A DNA stretch of 64,000 bases from Saprospiraceae bacterium (GTDB lineage: Bacteria; Bacteroidota; Bacteroidia; Chitinophagales; Saprospiraceae). Made by a program: the position numbers and the translations under genes. Below are positions 52,033 to 62,193 of this stretch, piece after piece; the stretch's first letter is position 1, and every line of letters starts with the position of its first letter. The notes below the pieces were generated by a model, which did not search any database, was not told where the DNA came from, and saw only the letters and a list, made by a program, of their open reading frames with translations. Location: positions 1,836,501 through 1,900,500 of the forward strand of contig JADJWV010000002.1 in assembly GCA_016716185.1 (NCBI GenBank), read 5' to 3'.

Positions 52033-52806
52033 GTAATAGAATCCGCTGAAAACCTTTGTTGCAGGACCTGTCAGCCAAATATTGCTTGCCTGCAGTCCAT
52101 TCAGTTCCAGACTAAGCTCCAATTTTCCTCCTTTGGTTTCTATTTTTTTCAATTTAAAGCCATTTGAATTATCGAGCACACTTGCATAATAGGCTGCAGC
52201 GGTAACCCCGGTTCCACAAGCCAGTGTTTCAGCTTCGACACCGCGCTCATAAGTAGCCATTGTGATTTTATCCGGACCCCATTGCACAAAGTTGACGTTA
52301 ACTCCCTGCGGATCATACAATTTTCGCAAACGCCTGCCCTCATTATCGATATCGCAATGGAAAGGATCTTGAACCTCGATGATCAAATGAGGAGAACCGC
52401 TGTCGATAAAAATCCCAAACTCGTGTTTTTCGAATCCATCAATATCCTTCATGCGCACGGAGACTGTATCCTCATTTACCAGGCCTTGATGTGCACCATC
52501 CATGGCAATAAAACTTAATTCGGATTTGTTTTGTTTGTTAGCCATGTAGGCAATTGAAGCGCGGCTCCCATTGCCACAGAAGCTGGATAGATTACCATCT
52601 GCATTGTAATAAACCATTTCGAAATCATATGCTTCATGAGGTCTCAAAACCAGTAAGCCATCGGCTCCAATTCCAAAATGGTTTTGGCAGAGTTTGTACA
52701 CCAGCGCATGGTCTTTTAAATCAAACCATTCCTTTTCAAAAAAATCAAAAAGCACAAAATCATTACCGCTGGCTTCATATTTTTCGAAAGGGATTATGCG
52801 TTTCAT
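52027..52806 (-). CDS. dapF: diaminopimelate epimerase
   Basis: A 259-residue cofactor-free epimerase that turns LL- into meso-diaminopimelate for lysine and peptidoglycan synthesis. Both catalytic cysteines are present: Cys77 (FCGNGSRA) and Cys197 (ACGTGVTAAA). The opening FEKYEASGNDFVLFD is typical. ATG at 52806 gives the family start; the reading frame upstream to 52851 is an artefact of alternative starts. Confidence 0.95.
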   Translation of the reverse strand: MKRIIPFEKYEASGNDFVLFDFFEKEWFDLKDHALVYKLCQNHFGIGADGLLVLRPHEAYDFEMVYYNADGNLSSFCGNGSRASIAYMANKQNKSELSFIAMDGAHQGLVNEDTVSVRMKDIDGFEKHEFGIFIDSGSPHLIIEVQDPFHCDIDNEGRRLRKLYDPQGVNVNFVQWGPDKITMATYERGVEAETLACGTGVTAAAYYASVLDNSNGFKLKKIETKGGKLELSLELNGLQASNIWLTGPATKVFSGFYYL

Positions 52807-52884
52807 ACAACAAGAATACAGATTCCTGCGCTCAAGGCACAGTTTTTGCATTAGTTTTAAATATTAATTAATTATAGTATACGT

Positions 52885-54327
52885 ATGTCATTAAAAACTA
52901 GCATAATAACGATTTTGGCTTCCATACTGTTGAGTTTTGGAGGAGTTCATCTTTATTTTCAATCTTTCAAAGATTCGTTTAAAACTTTAACGGGCGAAAC
53001 GATGGTTTCAAACGATCCTGCAGCCAGTCCTACCCTGGCTTCGGGGCTTACGACCTCCAACCCTTATCTGGTACAAAACTTACCAAGTTTTGTACATGCA
53101 GCATCGCTGTCTACGCCTTCGGTGGTGTACATCGAATCTGCCATGGAAAATGAGGATCCTTTTTTCTTCATGCCAAAAAAGGCTCAGGCAACGGGCTCCG
53201 GGGTGATTATCAGTCCGGATGGGTACATCGTCACCAACAACCACGTCGTTGAAAATGCTCAGTATATCCGGGTGCTGCTTAATGACAACAGGGAATACCA
53301 GGCAAGTTTAGTGGGAACAGATCCAACTACAGATATAGCCTTGCTCAAAGTAGAAGATTCCGATTTACCATACTTAGAATTTGGAAATTCCGATTCCAGT
53401 CTTGTTGGCGAATGGGTACTTGCCGTTGGAAACCCACTCAGGTTGCAGTCCACCGTTACAGCAGGAATCATCTCGGCAAAAGCCAGAAACATCAACATAC
53501 TCAACAATCAGCAATACCGGATTGAATCGTTTATCCAAACCGATGCTGCGGTCAACCCCGGCAACAGTGGTGGTGCTTTGGTGAATACCTCCGGTAAACT
53601 GATCGGGATCAACACCGCCATTCTCAGTCAGACTGGCCGTTACGAAGGTTACTCTTTTTCCATTCCTTCCAATCTGGTCCAAAAGGTGGTGCTCGATCTT
53701 AAAGACTTTGGAACCGTTCAAAGAGGTTTGTTGGGAGTCGTCATAGAGGAGGTAAACAGCGAACGTGCAAAACTATATGGCCTGAGCTCTATAAAAGGTG
53801 TTTTTATCAGCAACACCACTAAAAATGGTGCAGCCGATTTAGCCGGTTTAAAACCCGAAGACATCATCATTTCAATCAACAACAGAGCCATAAAAACAGT
53901 CCCTGAATTACAGGAAATCATTGGCCGTTTGCGACCTGGTTCCAAAATCAAAATCGAATACTGGCGCAATGCAAAAAACTACCTCACTGAAGCTGTTTTA
54001 AAAAATCAAGCCAATACCACCAGCCTCATTACAACTCGTCGCGACAAAGATTTTCTGGATTTGGGAATGGAAGTCAGGGACCTGACTGCAGAGGAAAAAT
54101 CCGCATTAAAATCATCCGGGGTTAAAGTGCTGAGTATTTATGAAAACAGCATCATTGCCCAAACAAATATGGCTCCGAATTACATCATTACATCTGTGAA
54201 TGGAAATACTGTCCGAAATTCAGATGAGTTGTTAGAGGAACTCCGAAATGCAGACAGAAATGTATTGCTCAACGGATTCTACGAAAAATACGAAGGAAAA
54301 TACCCTTACCGATTCAATAAGTACTGA
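52885..54327 (+). CDS. HtrA/DegP family serine protease with two PDZ domains
   Basis: A 480-residue periplasmic quality-control protease. An N-terminal signal or anchor helix (about 5-25) leads to the S1C trypsin-like domain with His120 (TNNHVVE), Asp150 (TTDIALLKV) and Ser228 (NPGNSGGAL). PDZ1 (about 270-360) contains AKLYGLSSIKGVFISN, and a shorter PDZ2-like segment follows (about 375-470). DegP-type proteins degrade or refold misfolded envelope proteins. It precedes the carboxylase gene by 29 bases and is divergent from dapF. Confidence 0.92.
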   Translation: MSLKTSIITILASILLSFGGVHLYFQSFKDSFKTLTGETMVSNDPAASPTLASGLTTSNPYLVQNLPSFVHAASLSTPSVVYIESAMENEDPFFFMPKKAQATGSGVIISPDGYIVTNNHVVENAQYIRVLLNDNREYQASLVGTDPTTDIALLKVEDSDLPYLEFGNSDSSLVGEWVLAVGNPLRLQSTVTAGIISAKARNINILNNQQYRIESFIQTDAAVNPGNSGGALVNTSGKLIGINTAILSQTGRYEGYSFSIPSNLVQKVVLDLKDFGTVQRGLLGVVIEEVNSERAKLYGLSSIKGVFISNTTKNGAADLAGLKPEDIIISINNRAIKTVPELQEIIGRLRPGSKIKIEYWRNAKNYLTEAVLKNQANTTSLITTRRDKDFLDLGMEVRDLTAEEKSALKSSGVKVLSIYENSIIAQTNMAPNYIITSVNGNTVRNSDELLEELRNADRNVLLNGFYEKYEGKYPYRFNKY

Positions 54328-54356
54328 CCTTAGCGGCCTAAAAAAAGCAAACCCGG

Positions 54357-55985
54357 ATGGAGCACATACCAAGCAATCAGAATGAAGACCAGTTTAAACT
54401 TGCATTAGGCAAACTGGAACGCATTCTCGACAAAATAAAAGAAGGAGGCGGAATTAAAAAACTCGAAGCACAAAGGGCAGACGGAAAGCTTACCGCAAGA
54501 GAAAGGGTCAGCTATTTGCTCGACAACGACAGTCCGCAATATGAAATTGGTGCCCTGGCCGGATATGAAATGTATGCTGAGTACGGAGGCTGTCCGGCTG
54601 CCGGAGTAATTGTAGTCCTTGGCTACATTCATCAGAAACTTTGCATCATTGTTGCGAATGACGCTACGGTAAAAGCCGGTGCCTGGTTTCCGATCACCGG
54701 CAAAAAAAACTTAAGAGCACAGGAGATCGCATTAGAGAATCACATTCCTATTATTTATCTTGTCGATAGTGCAGGTGTGTTTTTGCCATTGCAGGATGAA
54801 ATTTTTCCCGACAAAGAAAATTTTGGAAGGATTTTCAGGAATAATGCCATTTTATCATCAAAAGGAATTCCACAGATAGCAGCCATCATGGGGAGTTGTG
54901 TGGCAGGTGGCGCTTACCTGCCGATCATGTCAGATGAAGCCTTGATTGTCGAAAAAACCGGTTCAATATTTCTTGCCGGGCCCTATCTGGTCAAGGCAGC
55001 TATTGGCGAGGATGTCGATCAGGAAACCCTTGGAGGCGCAGTGACCCATTGTGAAATTTCTGGGGTCACCGATTACAAAATGAAAGACGATAAAGAATGC
55101 CTCGAAACCATCAGGAAACTCGTCGATAAGATAAGCCTGAAAGAACAGGCCAACTTTGAACTTAAAACAATATCAGCTCCTTCCAGATCTTCCGAAGATC
55201 TTTTAAGAATCTATCCGTCAGATGGTTTAAAACCATACAACATGAGTGAGATCATCGATTGTATTGCCGATGCGGACTCTATTACTTATTACAAAAAGGA
55301 ATACGGCAAAACCATACTTTGTGCGTATGCACAAATTGGTGGATATTCTGTCGGGATCGTTGCAAATGACCGGAGAATCGTTAAATCAGCCAAGGGGGAA
55401 ATGCAAATGGGTGGTGTGATTTACTCGGACTCCGCAGATAAAGCCACTCGTTTTATTCTAAACTGCAACCAAAAAAAGATTCCTCTGGTGTTTCTACACG
55501 ATGTCACCGGATTTATGGTCGGAACGCGTTCTGAACATGGAGGCATTATCAAAGATGGAGCAAAAATGGTCAATGCAGTTTCAAATTCAACTGTGCCTAA
55601 GTTTTCTGTCATCATCGGAAATTCTTACGGAGCCGGAAATTACGCCATGTGCGGAAAAGCATACGATCCACGATTCATCGTTGCCTGGCCAAGCGCTAAA
55701 ATTGCCGTCATGGGCGGTTCTCAGGCTGCTAAAGTACTCACACAAATACAAGTCAGCGCTTTAAAATCCAAAGGCCAACCATTAAGTGAGCAAGATGAAA
55801 AACAAATCTTCGATGAGATCAATGATCGTTACACCAAACAGACGAGCCCCTATTATGCGGCTGCCCGATTATGGGTTGATGCCATCATTGATCCTCGACA
55901 AACCCGCGATTGGATCATTACCGGCATCAAAGCATCGGCTTTTTCAAAAATTAAAAAGTTCAATCCCGGAGTCATTCAAACTTAG
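54357..55985 (+). CDS. acyl-CoA carboxylase beta (carboxyltransferase) subunit
   Basis: A 542-residue carboxyltransferase of the biotin-dependent propionyl/methylcrotonyl-CoA carboxylase group. It begins LEAQRADGKLTARERVSYLLD and contains GSCVAGGAYLPIMSDEA (about 182-198) and FLHDVTGFMVG (about 379), the two oxyanion and acyl-CoA regions. The GGSQAAKVL stretch (about 447) fits methylcrotonyl-CoA carboxylase beta. No biotin carboxylase alpha subunit is adjacent. Substrate, leucine-breakdown methylcrotonyl-CoA or propionyl-CoA, is undecided. Confidence 0.88.
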   Translation: MEHIPSNQNEDQFKLALGKLERILDKIKEGGGIKKLEAQRADGKLTARERVSYLLDNDSPQYEIGALAGYEMYAEYGGCPAAGVIVVLGYIHQKLCIIVANDATVKAGAWFPITGKKNLRAQEIALENHIPIIYLVDSAGVFLPLQDEIFPDKENFGRIFRNNAILSSKGIPQIAAIMGSCVAGGAYLPIMSDEALIVEKTGSIFLAGPYLVKAAIGEDVDQETLGGAVTHCEISGVTDYKMKDDKECLETIRKLVDKISLKEQANFELKTISAPSRSSEDLLRIYPSDGLKPYNMSEIIDCIADADSITYYKKEYGKTILCAYAQIGGYSVGIVANDRRIVKSAKGEMQMGGVIYSDSADKATRFILNCNQKKIPLVFLHDVTGFMVGTRSEHGGIIKDGAKMVNAVSNSTVPKFSVIIGNSYGAGNYAMCGKAYDPRFIVAWPSAKIAVMGGSQAAKVLTQIQVSALKSKGQPLSEQDEKQIFDEINDRYTKQTSPYYAAARLWVDAIIDPRQTRDWIITGIKASAFSKIKKFNPGVIQT

Positions 55986-56041
55986 CTTCATAAAATTACT
56001 GATGAACTGAAAGCTCTTAGTCAATTAATATCGAAAAGTGT

Positions 56042-56359
56042 ATGAAAAAGAAACTCCATTTGAAACTGATGCTTATAGCGATGGGTTTTTCATACCTGGC
56101 TTGCAGCCAAAACCAACCAGCTGTTGTGGACACCCATGGAATTTACCCGATACGATCCAGTGCCGGTTTTCCTCCGACTTATTCTCCATCCCGGTTTGGA
56201 TATTACAAACCTGCACGGTCAGTATTTTGCGAACTGGAAAAAAAAATAAATCCTAAACAAAAAAGATGGTTGGCGTTCAGACTGGGCTCATTTGAGCAAT
56301 CCAATCTATTGGAATACGGTCCGTTAAGTCATCATTATCAATTTCACAAGGAATACTAA
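56042..56359 (+). CDS. small putative lipoprotein of unknown function
   Basis: A 105-residue protein with a basic N-terminus and lipobox-like signal (SYLAC, Cys21), suggesting an envelope lipoprotein. The mature part is short and polar with prolines and aromatics (PPTYSPSRFGYYKPARS). No family recognised. The stop codon lies inside the ACTAACA hairpin at 56355-56370. A GAAAGC-like fragment (aactgaaagctct) is found between it and the carboxylase gene. Confidence 0.6.
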   Translation: MKKKLHLKLMLIAMGFSYLACSQNQPAVVDTHGIYPIRSSAGFPPTYSPSRFGYYKPARSVFCELEKKINPKQKRWLAFRLGSFEQSNLLEYGPLSHHYQFHKEY

Positions 56360-56370
56360 CAAATGTTAGT
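56355..56370. terminator. ACTAACA/TGTTAGT hairpin between convergent genes (copy 2)
   Basis: Inverted repeat with arms identical to those at 45390-45405 and a two-base loop. It covers the stop codon of the small lipoprotein gene and lies in the convergent gap before bshB1. Probably a bidirectional terminator. Confidence 0.5.
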
Positions 56371-56444
56371 TATTTCTACCATATTGCAAGAAGATAAAAG
56401 TTTAAATTTTGAGACTTCAAAATACCTGCTTTCTGGTTCCCCAT

Positions 56445-57194
56445 TTATAAATTGAATGATTGCATCATATCCTTAACACCCGGATAGGAATTCAATTGAT
56501 ATGCTTCAGCATATTCAAAGCCACAAGGCCTTCCATAAACTTTAGCCTTTGAACGGATAAATTCAAAAAAGTCTTTACCTGAAATGGGTGTATTGAGTTC
56601 TCCGGATTGCTCATTAAAAAATTGGGATTCGAAGCATGAAATCAGTTCAAGTTTGGCATCCATATAAGGCGTAATATCCACCACAAAATCAGGTTCGAGC
56701 TGATAATCCTGAACGTAATGCGCCAGCATATCAGGCCTCCATCTCAATTGTACCTGTCCTGAATCGTCAAGGGTTTTTATTTTGGCCAGCCCGGAATAGA
56801 AGGATGAATCTGCAATAAGTTTGGCAGCACGTCCATGATCAGGATGCCGGTCTGTTTTGGCGTTGGCAAGTATAAGGCGAGGCTTACTACTTCTGATTAC
56901 CCGGATGATCGCCAACAATTCCGATTCTGAATCCTTAAAGAATCCATCTCTCATTTGAAGCTGTACTCTGAAACTTGCTTTCATTTTTACTGCCGCGGCA
57001 ACAGCTTCCTGAGTCCTGATGCTTGAATTCCCCCTTGTTCCCAATTCACCAAGAGTCAGATCGAGCAGTCCGACACTATACCCTTTCTCAATATGACTCA
57101 GAAGTGTTCCTGAACAGGAAAGTTCAACGTCGTCGGGATGTACCCCGATCGCAAGGATATCGACAGGTTGGAGGTTCAAATAACAAGTGTTCAT
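56445..57194 (-). CDS. bshB1: bacillithiol biosynthesis deacetylase BshB1
   Basis: A 249-residue PIG-L/LmbE-type zinc deacetylase that removes the acetyl group of N-acetylglucosaminyl-malate during bacillithiol synthesis. The zinc motif HPDD is at 19-22 (IGVHPDDVELSCSGT), with ANAKTDRHPDHGRAA (about 128-142) giving the second histidine pair. BshB1 is typical of Bacteroidota and Firmicutes, so the organism probably makes bacillithiol; bshA and bshC are not in the window. The ATG at 57194 lines up with homologues; in-frame ATGs at 57203 and 57209 are possible. Confidence 0.88.
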   Translation of the reverse strand: MNTCYLNLQPVDILAIGVHPDDVELSCSGTLLSHIEKGYSVGLLDLTLGELGTRGNSSIRTQEAVAAAVKMKASFRVQLQMRDGFFKDSESELLAIIRVIRSSKPRLILANAKTDRHPDHGRAAKLIADSSFYSGLAKIKTLDDSGQVQLRWRPDMLAHYVQDYQLEPDFVVDITPYMDAKLELISCFESQFFNEQSGELNTPISGKDFFEFIRSKAKVYGRPCGFEYAEAYQLNSYPGVKDMMQSFNL

Positions 57195-57214
57195 ACCGAT
57201 CATATGCATCTTGC

Positions 57215-58273
57215 TTATTTGGCCCAGTTTAATAATGCAGAAGCCCAGGTAAAACCGCTTCCAAACGCAGCCAGGCAAATTAGATCGCCTTTTTTCAAAC
57301 GACCGGCTTCGTATGCTTCTCCCAGAGCTATGGGTATGGTTGCAGCAGTTGTATTTCCGTAACGCTGTATGTTGTTCCACACTTTATCGTCAGGGAGTCC
57401 CAGTTTTTTCTGGACAAACTGACTGATGCGAAGATTGGCCTGATGCGGAATAAACATGGCTATATCTTCTTTTTGCTTACCTGCTTTTTGCAATCCTTCC
57501 AGAATGACTTCCGGAAATTTTTGAACAGCTGTCTTAAATACAAGTTGGCCATTCATGTTCGGAAAAATCCATTGTTCGTCCCACATTTTTTGAGTCATAA
57601 ACACCCCGCCATAAGGCCGGTCGTCGTAGCCAAAATCCGTTTCAGGGCTGTGGTGTCCTCCGTGGCTCCCAGGATTAATAAATGCAAGTTCTTCGGCATA
57701 GGTACCATCTGCGTGCAAGACTGTATTGATTATAGAAACCTGATCCTCCCCGGTGGGTTGAAGAATAACGGCTCCAGCTCCATCCCCAAAAATCACAGAT
57801 ACATTTCTTCCACGCGTTGAAAAGTCAAGACCCATCGAATGCATTTCTGCACCCACCAGCAAAATGTTTTTGTATTGTCCGGTTTTAATAAACTGGTCGG
57901 CTATTGACAATCCATAAATAAATCCGCTGCATTGGTTTCTGATATCGAGAGCACCGGCTTCTTTATTTGTTATTTTTAACTCGCGTTGCAAAAGCACCGA
58001 ACATCCCGGGAAGTAATAATCCGGACTCAGTGTAGCGAAAATGATAAAGTCAATTTCTTCACCTGTAATGCCTGCATCAGCCATTGCTTTTTCAGCTGCC
58101 CTGGCCCCCATTGTTGTTGTAGTTTCAACATGTGGAATTCCATACCGCCGCTCTTCGATTCCTGTCCGTTCGCGGATCCATTCATCGGTTGTATCCATGA
58201 TAGCCTCCAATTCTTTATTGGCTACGATTCGTTCCGGGACATAATATCCGATGCCGGCAATTTTAGTTTTCAT
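57215..58273 (-). CDS. fabH: 3-oxoacyl-[acyl-carrier-protein] synthase III
   Basis: A 352-residue ketoacyl synthase that starts fatty acid chains from acyl-CoA and malonyl-ACP. The Cys-His-Asn triad is seen in IRNQCSGFIYG (Cys115), FIPHQANLRI and YGNTTAATIP. The protein is longer than the usual 320 by an insertion around HGGHHSPETDFGYDDRPYGG, frequent in Bacteroidota FabH homologues. It precedes bshB1 by a few bases and probably shares the transcript. Confidence 0.93.
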   Translation of the reverse strand: MKTKIAGIGYYVPERIVANKELEAIMDTTDEWIRERTGIEERRYGIPHVETTTTMGARAAEKAMADAGITGEEIDFIIFATLSPDYYFPGCSVLLQRELKITNKEAGALDIRNQCSGFIYGLSIADQFIKTGQYKNILLVGAEMHSMGLDFSTRGRNVSVIFGDGAGAVILQPTGEDQVSIINTVLHADGTYAEELAFINPGSHGGHHSPETDFGYDDRPYGGVFMTQKMWDEQWIFPNMNGQLVFKTAVQKFPEVILEGLQKAGKQKEDIAMFIPHQANLRISQFVQKKLGLPDDKVWNNIQRYGNTTAATIPIALGEAYEAGRLKKGDLICLAAFGSGFTWASALLNWAK

Positions 58274-58291
58274 GAATTGCAGATTATGCTG

Positions 58292-58299
58292 TAAAGATA
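58292..58299 (-). promoter_or_regulatory. near-consensus -7 box for fabH-bshB1
   Basis: On the minus strand TATCTTTA matches seven of eight positions of TAnnTTTG, about 18 bases before the fabH ATG. Confidence 0.3.
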
Positions 58300-58400
58300 A
58301 ATTATATGTCCACCTTGCCCCGGAATTCGATCATCTATTCATGAATGTCTTTGAACGATTTGAAAGGCAAAGGCCATGAAAATTTCAGAATCTTGTAACA

Positions 58401-59711
58401 TTAGGTTTTTCGCTCTTTTTTCTTCGCTGCCGGGAATAGGATATTATTTAATATCAGGCGATACCCTGGAGAATTGGGATGTAAATTCAAATCTGTTGGA
58501 GGATCTCCAACCAAATGCTGATAATCCTCCGGATCATGGCCTGCATAAAATGTCCAGGTACCGTAGCCACTATTGCCATGAATATAACGGACTTCATCTA
58601 CCGCCTTGTTTTCTCCCAAAACTAGTACATCCGATTTGATAAGTTCTTTTTTGAAAGCGGTTGTTTGTCCCATAAATCCTTTCACGGTGCGAGTGTGATT
58701 CTGTGTTAGCATGGTGGGAATGGGGTCCCACTTCGCAGAAAAATCAAACAAAGTGAAATAATCATTTTCTGGTGTCACTTGTCTTTGGTAAGTATTATCG
58801 ATGGTCGAGAATTCATATTCCATGGGATTGTCGACCAGGGTAAAATTCTTAAAAGCAAAAGTGTGTTCGAAATGAAGCTTGGATGAAGCGTGTTGATCTG
58901 CAGGATCGCCATCGAACACGACCGCACAAATATCCAATCCTGCGGCAGCGAGAGTTATATCATAGGTGTCTGTGGCAGAGCACATCGCAAACATAAACCC
59001 TCCCCCTATGACGTACTCGCGAATTTTCTGGACGACAGCAAGTTTACACTGACTTACTTTTTCAAACCCCAGCTCTTTACTTAATCGTTCCGCTCTCTTT
59101 TGATTTTCAATGTACCAGGCCTGGGTATGCTGGCCGCGATAAAATTTACCATATTGGCCTGTAAAGTCTTCATGGTGTAAATGTAACCAGTCAAATTTGG
59201 GCAGGATGCCTCCTAATATTTCCCGGTCGTAAATTTTTTCAAATGGAATTTCAGCATAGGTCAGCGCCAGGGTTACCGCATCATCCCAGGGTTGAATTCG
59301 CTCCCCTTTTTCATTAAACTCGGGTGTATAGACCGCAATTTTCGGAGCTTTTTCGAGCTTGATTACTTCTTCATTGATTTCAGGATCTGCAATTTGAGAT
59401 TTGATCTGGATAAATTCTCCTGCAGAAATGACCTGGTAACTGACTCCCCTTGTTTTACATTCTTTCTCATATACAACGGTATGAGGAATCACAAAACTGC
59501 CCCCTCTGTAATTCAATAACCAAAATGCATCGACACCCTGGTCTATAACCCAATATGTAATGCCATAAGCCTTCAAGTGATTTGACTGCTTGAGGTCCAT
59601 GGGCATCAGTATAAAAGCAGCATTCAGGGAACTTGTGCAGAACGCCATAAACACAATCCAAAGATTTCGTTTATGAAAAAGACCCGTTGATTTTGAACAA
59701 ACACTTAGCAT
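58401..59711 (-). CDS. exported protein of the family labelled asparagine synthetase B in Bacteroidota
   Basis: A 436-residue protein with an N-terminal signal-like helix (about 18-32). Conserved blocks are ILMPMDLKQSNHLKAYGITY, PKFDWLHLHHEDFTGQYGKF (about 189-208) and a GGGFMFAMCSATDTYDI stretch (about 255) that looks like a class I amidotransferase or ThuA-type elbow. Databases often call relatives asparagine synthetase B, but there is no N-terminal cysteine glutaminase nor an SGGxDS ATP motif, so that name is wrong here. The true activity is not known. ATG at 59711 is chosen for the signal segment; the reading frame is open to 59816. Confidence 0.7.
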   Translation of the reverse strand: MLSVCSKSTGLFHKRNLWIVFMAFCTSSLNAAFILMPMDLKQSNHLKAYGITYWVIDQGVDAFWLLNYRGGSFVIPHTVVYEKECKTRGVSYQVISAGEFIQIKSQIADPEINEEVIKLEKAPKIAVYTPEFNEKGERIQPWDDAVTLALTYAEIPFEKIYDREILGGILPKFDWLHLHHEDFTGQYGKFYRGQHTQAWYIENQKRAERLSKELGFEKVSQCKLAVVQKIREYVIGGGFMFAMCSATDTYDITLAAAGLDICAVVFDGDPADQHASSKLHFEHTFAFKNFTLVDNPMEYEFSTIDNTYQRQVTPENDYFTLFDFSAKWDPIPTMLTQNHTRTVKGFMGQTTAFKKELIKSDVLVLGENKAVDEVRYIHGNSGYGTWTFYAGHDPEDYQHLVGDPPTDLNLHPNSPGYRLILNNILFPAAKKKERKT

Positions 59712-59910
59712 ATTTTGTACAACATTTCTAAAAAAGGATAAATACCCGTTTAACCCGGTCATAAGGCTATGTTTGGCAACGGGAATTTCTCGTAAATTTA
59801 AATAAAGTTGATACATATCTCGTTGAATAATAAATCTTTAAAGTTAAATTTTGGTTATTATCATCAACAAAATATCAATTTGTTGATCTTTGCCGAGATT
59901 TAAACGCAAA

Positions 59911-62004
59911 ATGGATCAAATTAGTTTTCAATATTCACCCTGGTACCTGCTGCTGTTTCTGGTAATCGCGAGCGGTATCTCGTATTTGGTCTATTCGAAA
60001 AAAGCAGCATTTTCTGATAAAAGTCCACTTCAACTAACCCTGTTAGCGGCTTTGCGGGCATTTGCCATATTCCTCTTACTTGTATTATTACTGAACCCAA
60101 TCCTGAAATCATTAACAGAATACAGCAACAGGCCTATTTTGGTTTTTGCGCAAGACGGGAGTCGTTCGGTTACTCACAAATTGAAAAACGACCTGAGCGC
60201 TTATTTAAGTGCGCGCGACCAAATGCTCGATGAACTGAAGGAAAACTTTGATGTTCAGACCTTGGATTTGAGCGACAAAATTCATACGGTAAAGCGGGAT
60301 AGTTTCGATGGGCATTCTTCTGACTTAAATTCTCTTTTTGAATATTGCTCTGATCATCTGGACGTAAGTAATGTCAAAGCCATTGTACTCGCGAGTGATG
60401 GAATTTACAACCAGGGAAAAAATCCGCTATACAATTCCATATTAAAGCAAATTCCCGTTTATACCATTTTACAGGGTGATACCACTCAATCTAAAGATCT
60501 TTCGATAGTAAATATTTTTCATAACGAAATCATACATGCCGGCGATGAATTTATTGCACAGATCGATCTCAAGGCATTTAACTGCAATCCAACAAAAACT
60601 CAAATTACGCTCAAAGAATATAAGAACGATACCTGGCAAACACTACAAGTACAGCCGATCGATATTTCTGACTTAAACTATTTTCAAACTTTTGATTTCA
60701 GGCTAAGCACAAATTTGGCCGGTATATATCGATACAAAGCAGAGCTTGGCATAGTTTCAGGAGAATCAAACAGCCTGAATAATACCAGAGAATTTTACGT
60801 ACAGGTACTCGATTCCAAAATTAAAATACTAATCCTGGCAAACAGCCCACATCCAGATATATCTGCAATCAGATCTGCATTGCAAGCCAATAAAAATTAT
60901 CAGGTCGAACTGAGCTTTATATCAGACTTAAAGTTCAATACAGATAAAGTTCAAGCCATTATTCTCCATCAAATTCCGAGCTTTCTTGCTAATTCCGGCA
61001 GAATTCAAAACCTGCTTTCCAATAAAAACATTCCCTTGCTTTATGTGCTTGGCGAATCAACACAGATAAGTGAATTTAATAAATTGCAAAGCGAAATCAG
61101 AATACAAGCAGCTACCAAAGGAATCAATGAGGCTTTACCTGTGATCAACAATGATTTTAAAAGCTTTACCCTATCGCCGGACATCCTGGACCATGTAGAA
61201 AAATTTCCGCCCTTAAATGCTCCATTTGGCACTTATGAGCAACAAAGCTCCGTAAGTACTTTGCTGTACCAGAAAATCGGACGCGTCGAAACCAAATTTC
61301 CGTTGTGGGCCCTATCCGACCAAAACGGGATAAGGAGTGCTTTTATTTTTGGAGATGGGATCTGGAAATGGAGACTAAGTGAATTCAATTCCACAGGTCT
61401 TACTTCCGCTACAGACGAAATTATTTCTCAAACTTTGCAATTTATTACTACTAAAAATGATGACCGGAGATTAAGAGTTAAGCCCGCAAAAAACATATTT
61501 GCATCGGGAGAGCATCTCCGATTCAATGCAGAGTTTTACAACGATAATTTCACCAGGATCAATGATGCGGATCTGCATTTCGAACTGATTGATTTCAATA
61601 AAAACAAATACCCTTTTGTTTTTTCAAAAGAACTCGATTTCTACACTTTAAATTGCGGTAGTTTCCCCCCGGGAGAGTATCGTTATCAAGCGAAGATCAG
61701 CTGGAATCAAAAAGAATACCAACAAGAAGGTAGATTTGCAATTTCTGGTTTTGAATTGGAAACTGCAAATACCACAGCAGATCATGCGCTGCTCAGAAAT
61801 ATAGCACTCAATTCCGCTGGAAAATCCTATTCCATAGACCAACTGAAACAACTGAGTCAGGATTTAAAGACTAGCCACTTGCATAAGCCCACGGTTTACT
61901 TTAATATGGAATTCAAACCATTGATCCATTCCAAATGGTTGTTTGTATTTGCCTTTCTGCTACTTGCCATCGAATGGTTTCTTAGGAGGTACTGGGGAAG
62001 TTAT
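59911..62004 (+). CDS. BatA-like membrane protein with VWA domain
   Basis: A 698-residue inner-membrane protein (the stop follows directly). Two N-terminal helices (about 10-29 and 47-64) are followed by a VWA-like domain with a metal motif DGSRS (82-86) and IVLASDGIYNQG (about 155). Then come immunoglobulin-like or amidotransferase-like segments and a C-terminal helix (about 675-693) ending in an arginine-rich tail. The organisation matches Bacteroidota proteins found near BatA/BatB or called hypothetical VWA proteins. Function not known. ATG at 59911 gives the correct membrane helix. Confidence 0.75.
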
Positions 62005-62110
62005 TAGTAAAGTCCGGATGACTTGTTGATCCCTTTTATTGTAATTTAAAACTCCACATTCTATTGAATCATTTTTCCGGATTTTATAATTCATTTGTAA
62101 CCGTTTAAAT

Positions 62111-62128
62111 AAGCAGAATTGCTTTTTT
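62111..62128 (+). terminator. weak hairpin and T-run after the VWA gene
   Basis: AAGCA, a four-base loop and TGCTT are followed by four more T. The stem is only 5 bp. The rest of the 62,008-62,221 gap is AT-rich and also holds the palindrome GTTTAAAC near 62,137; no gene is seen in it. Confidence 0.4.
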
Positions 62129-62193
62129 AATAAATTGTTTAAACAGTTTAATAGATATACCTCTTATAAGTAAAGGCCTAAACTTTCAGAAGC

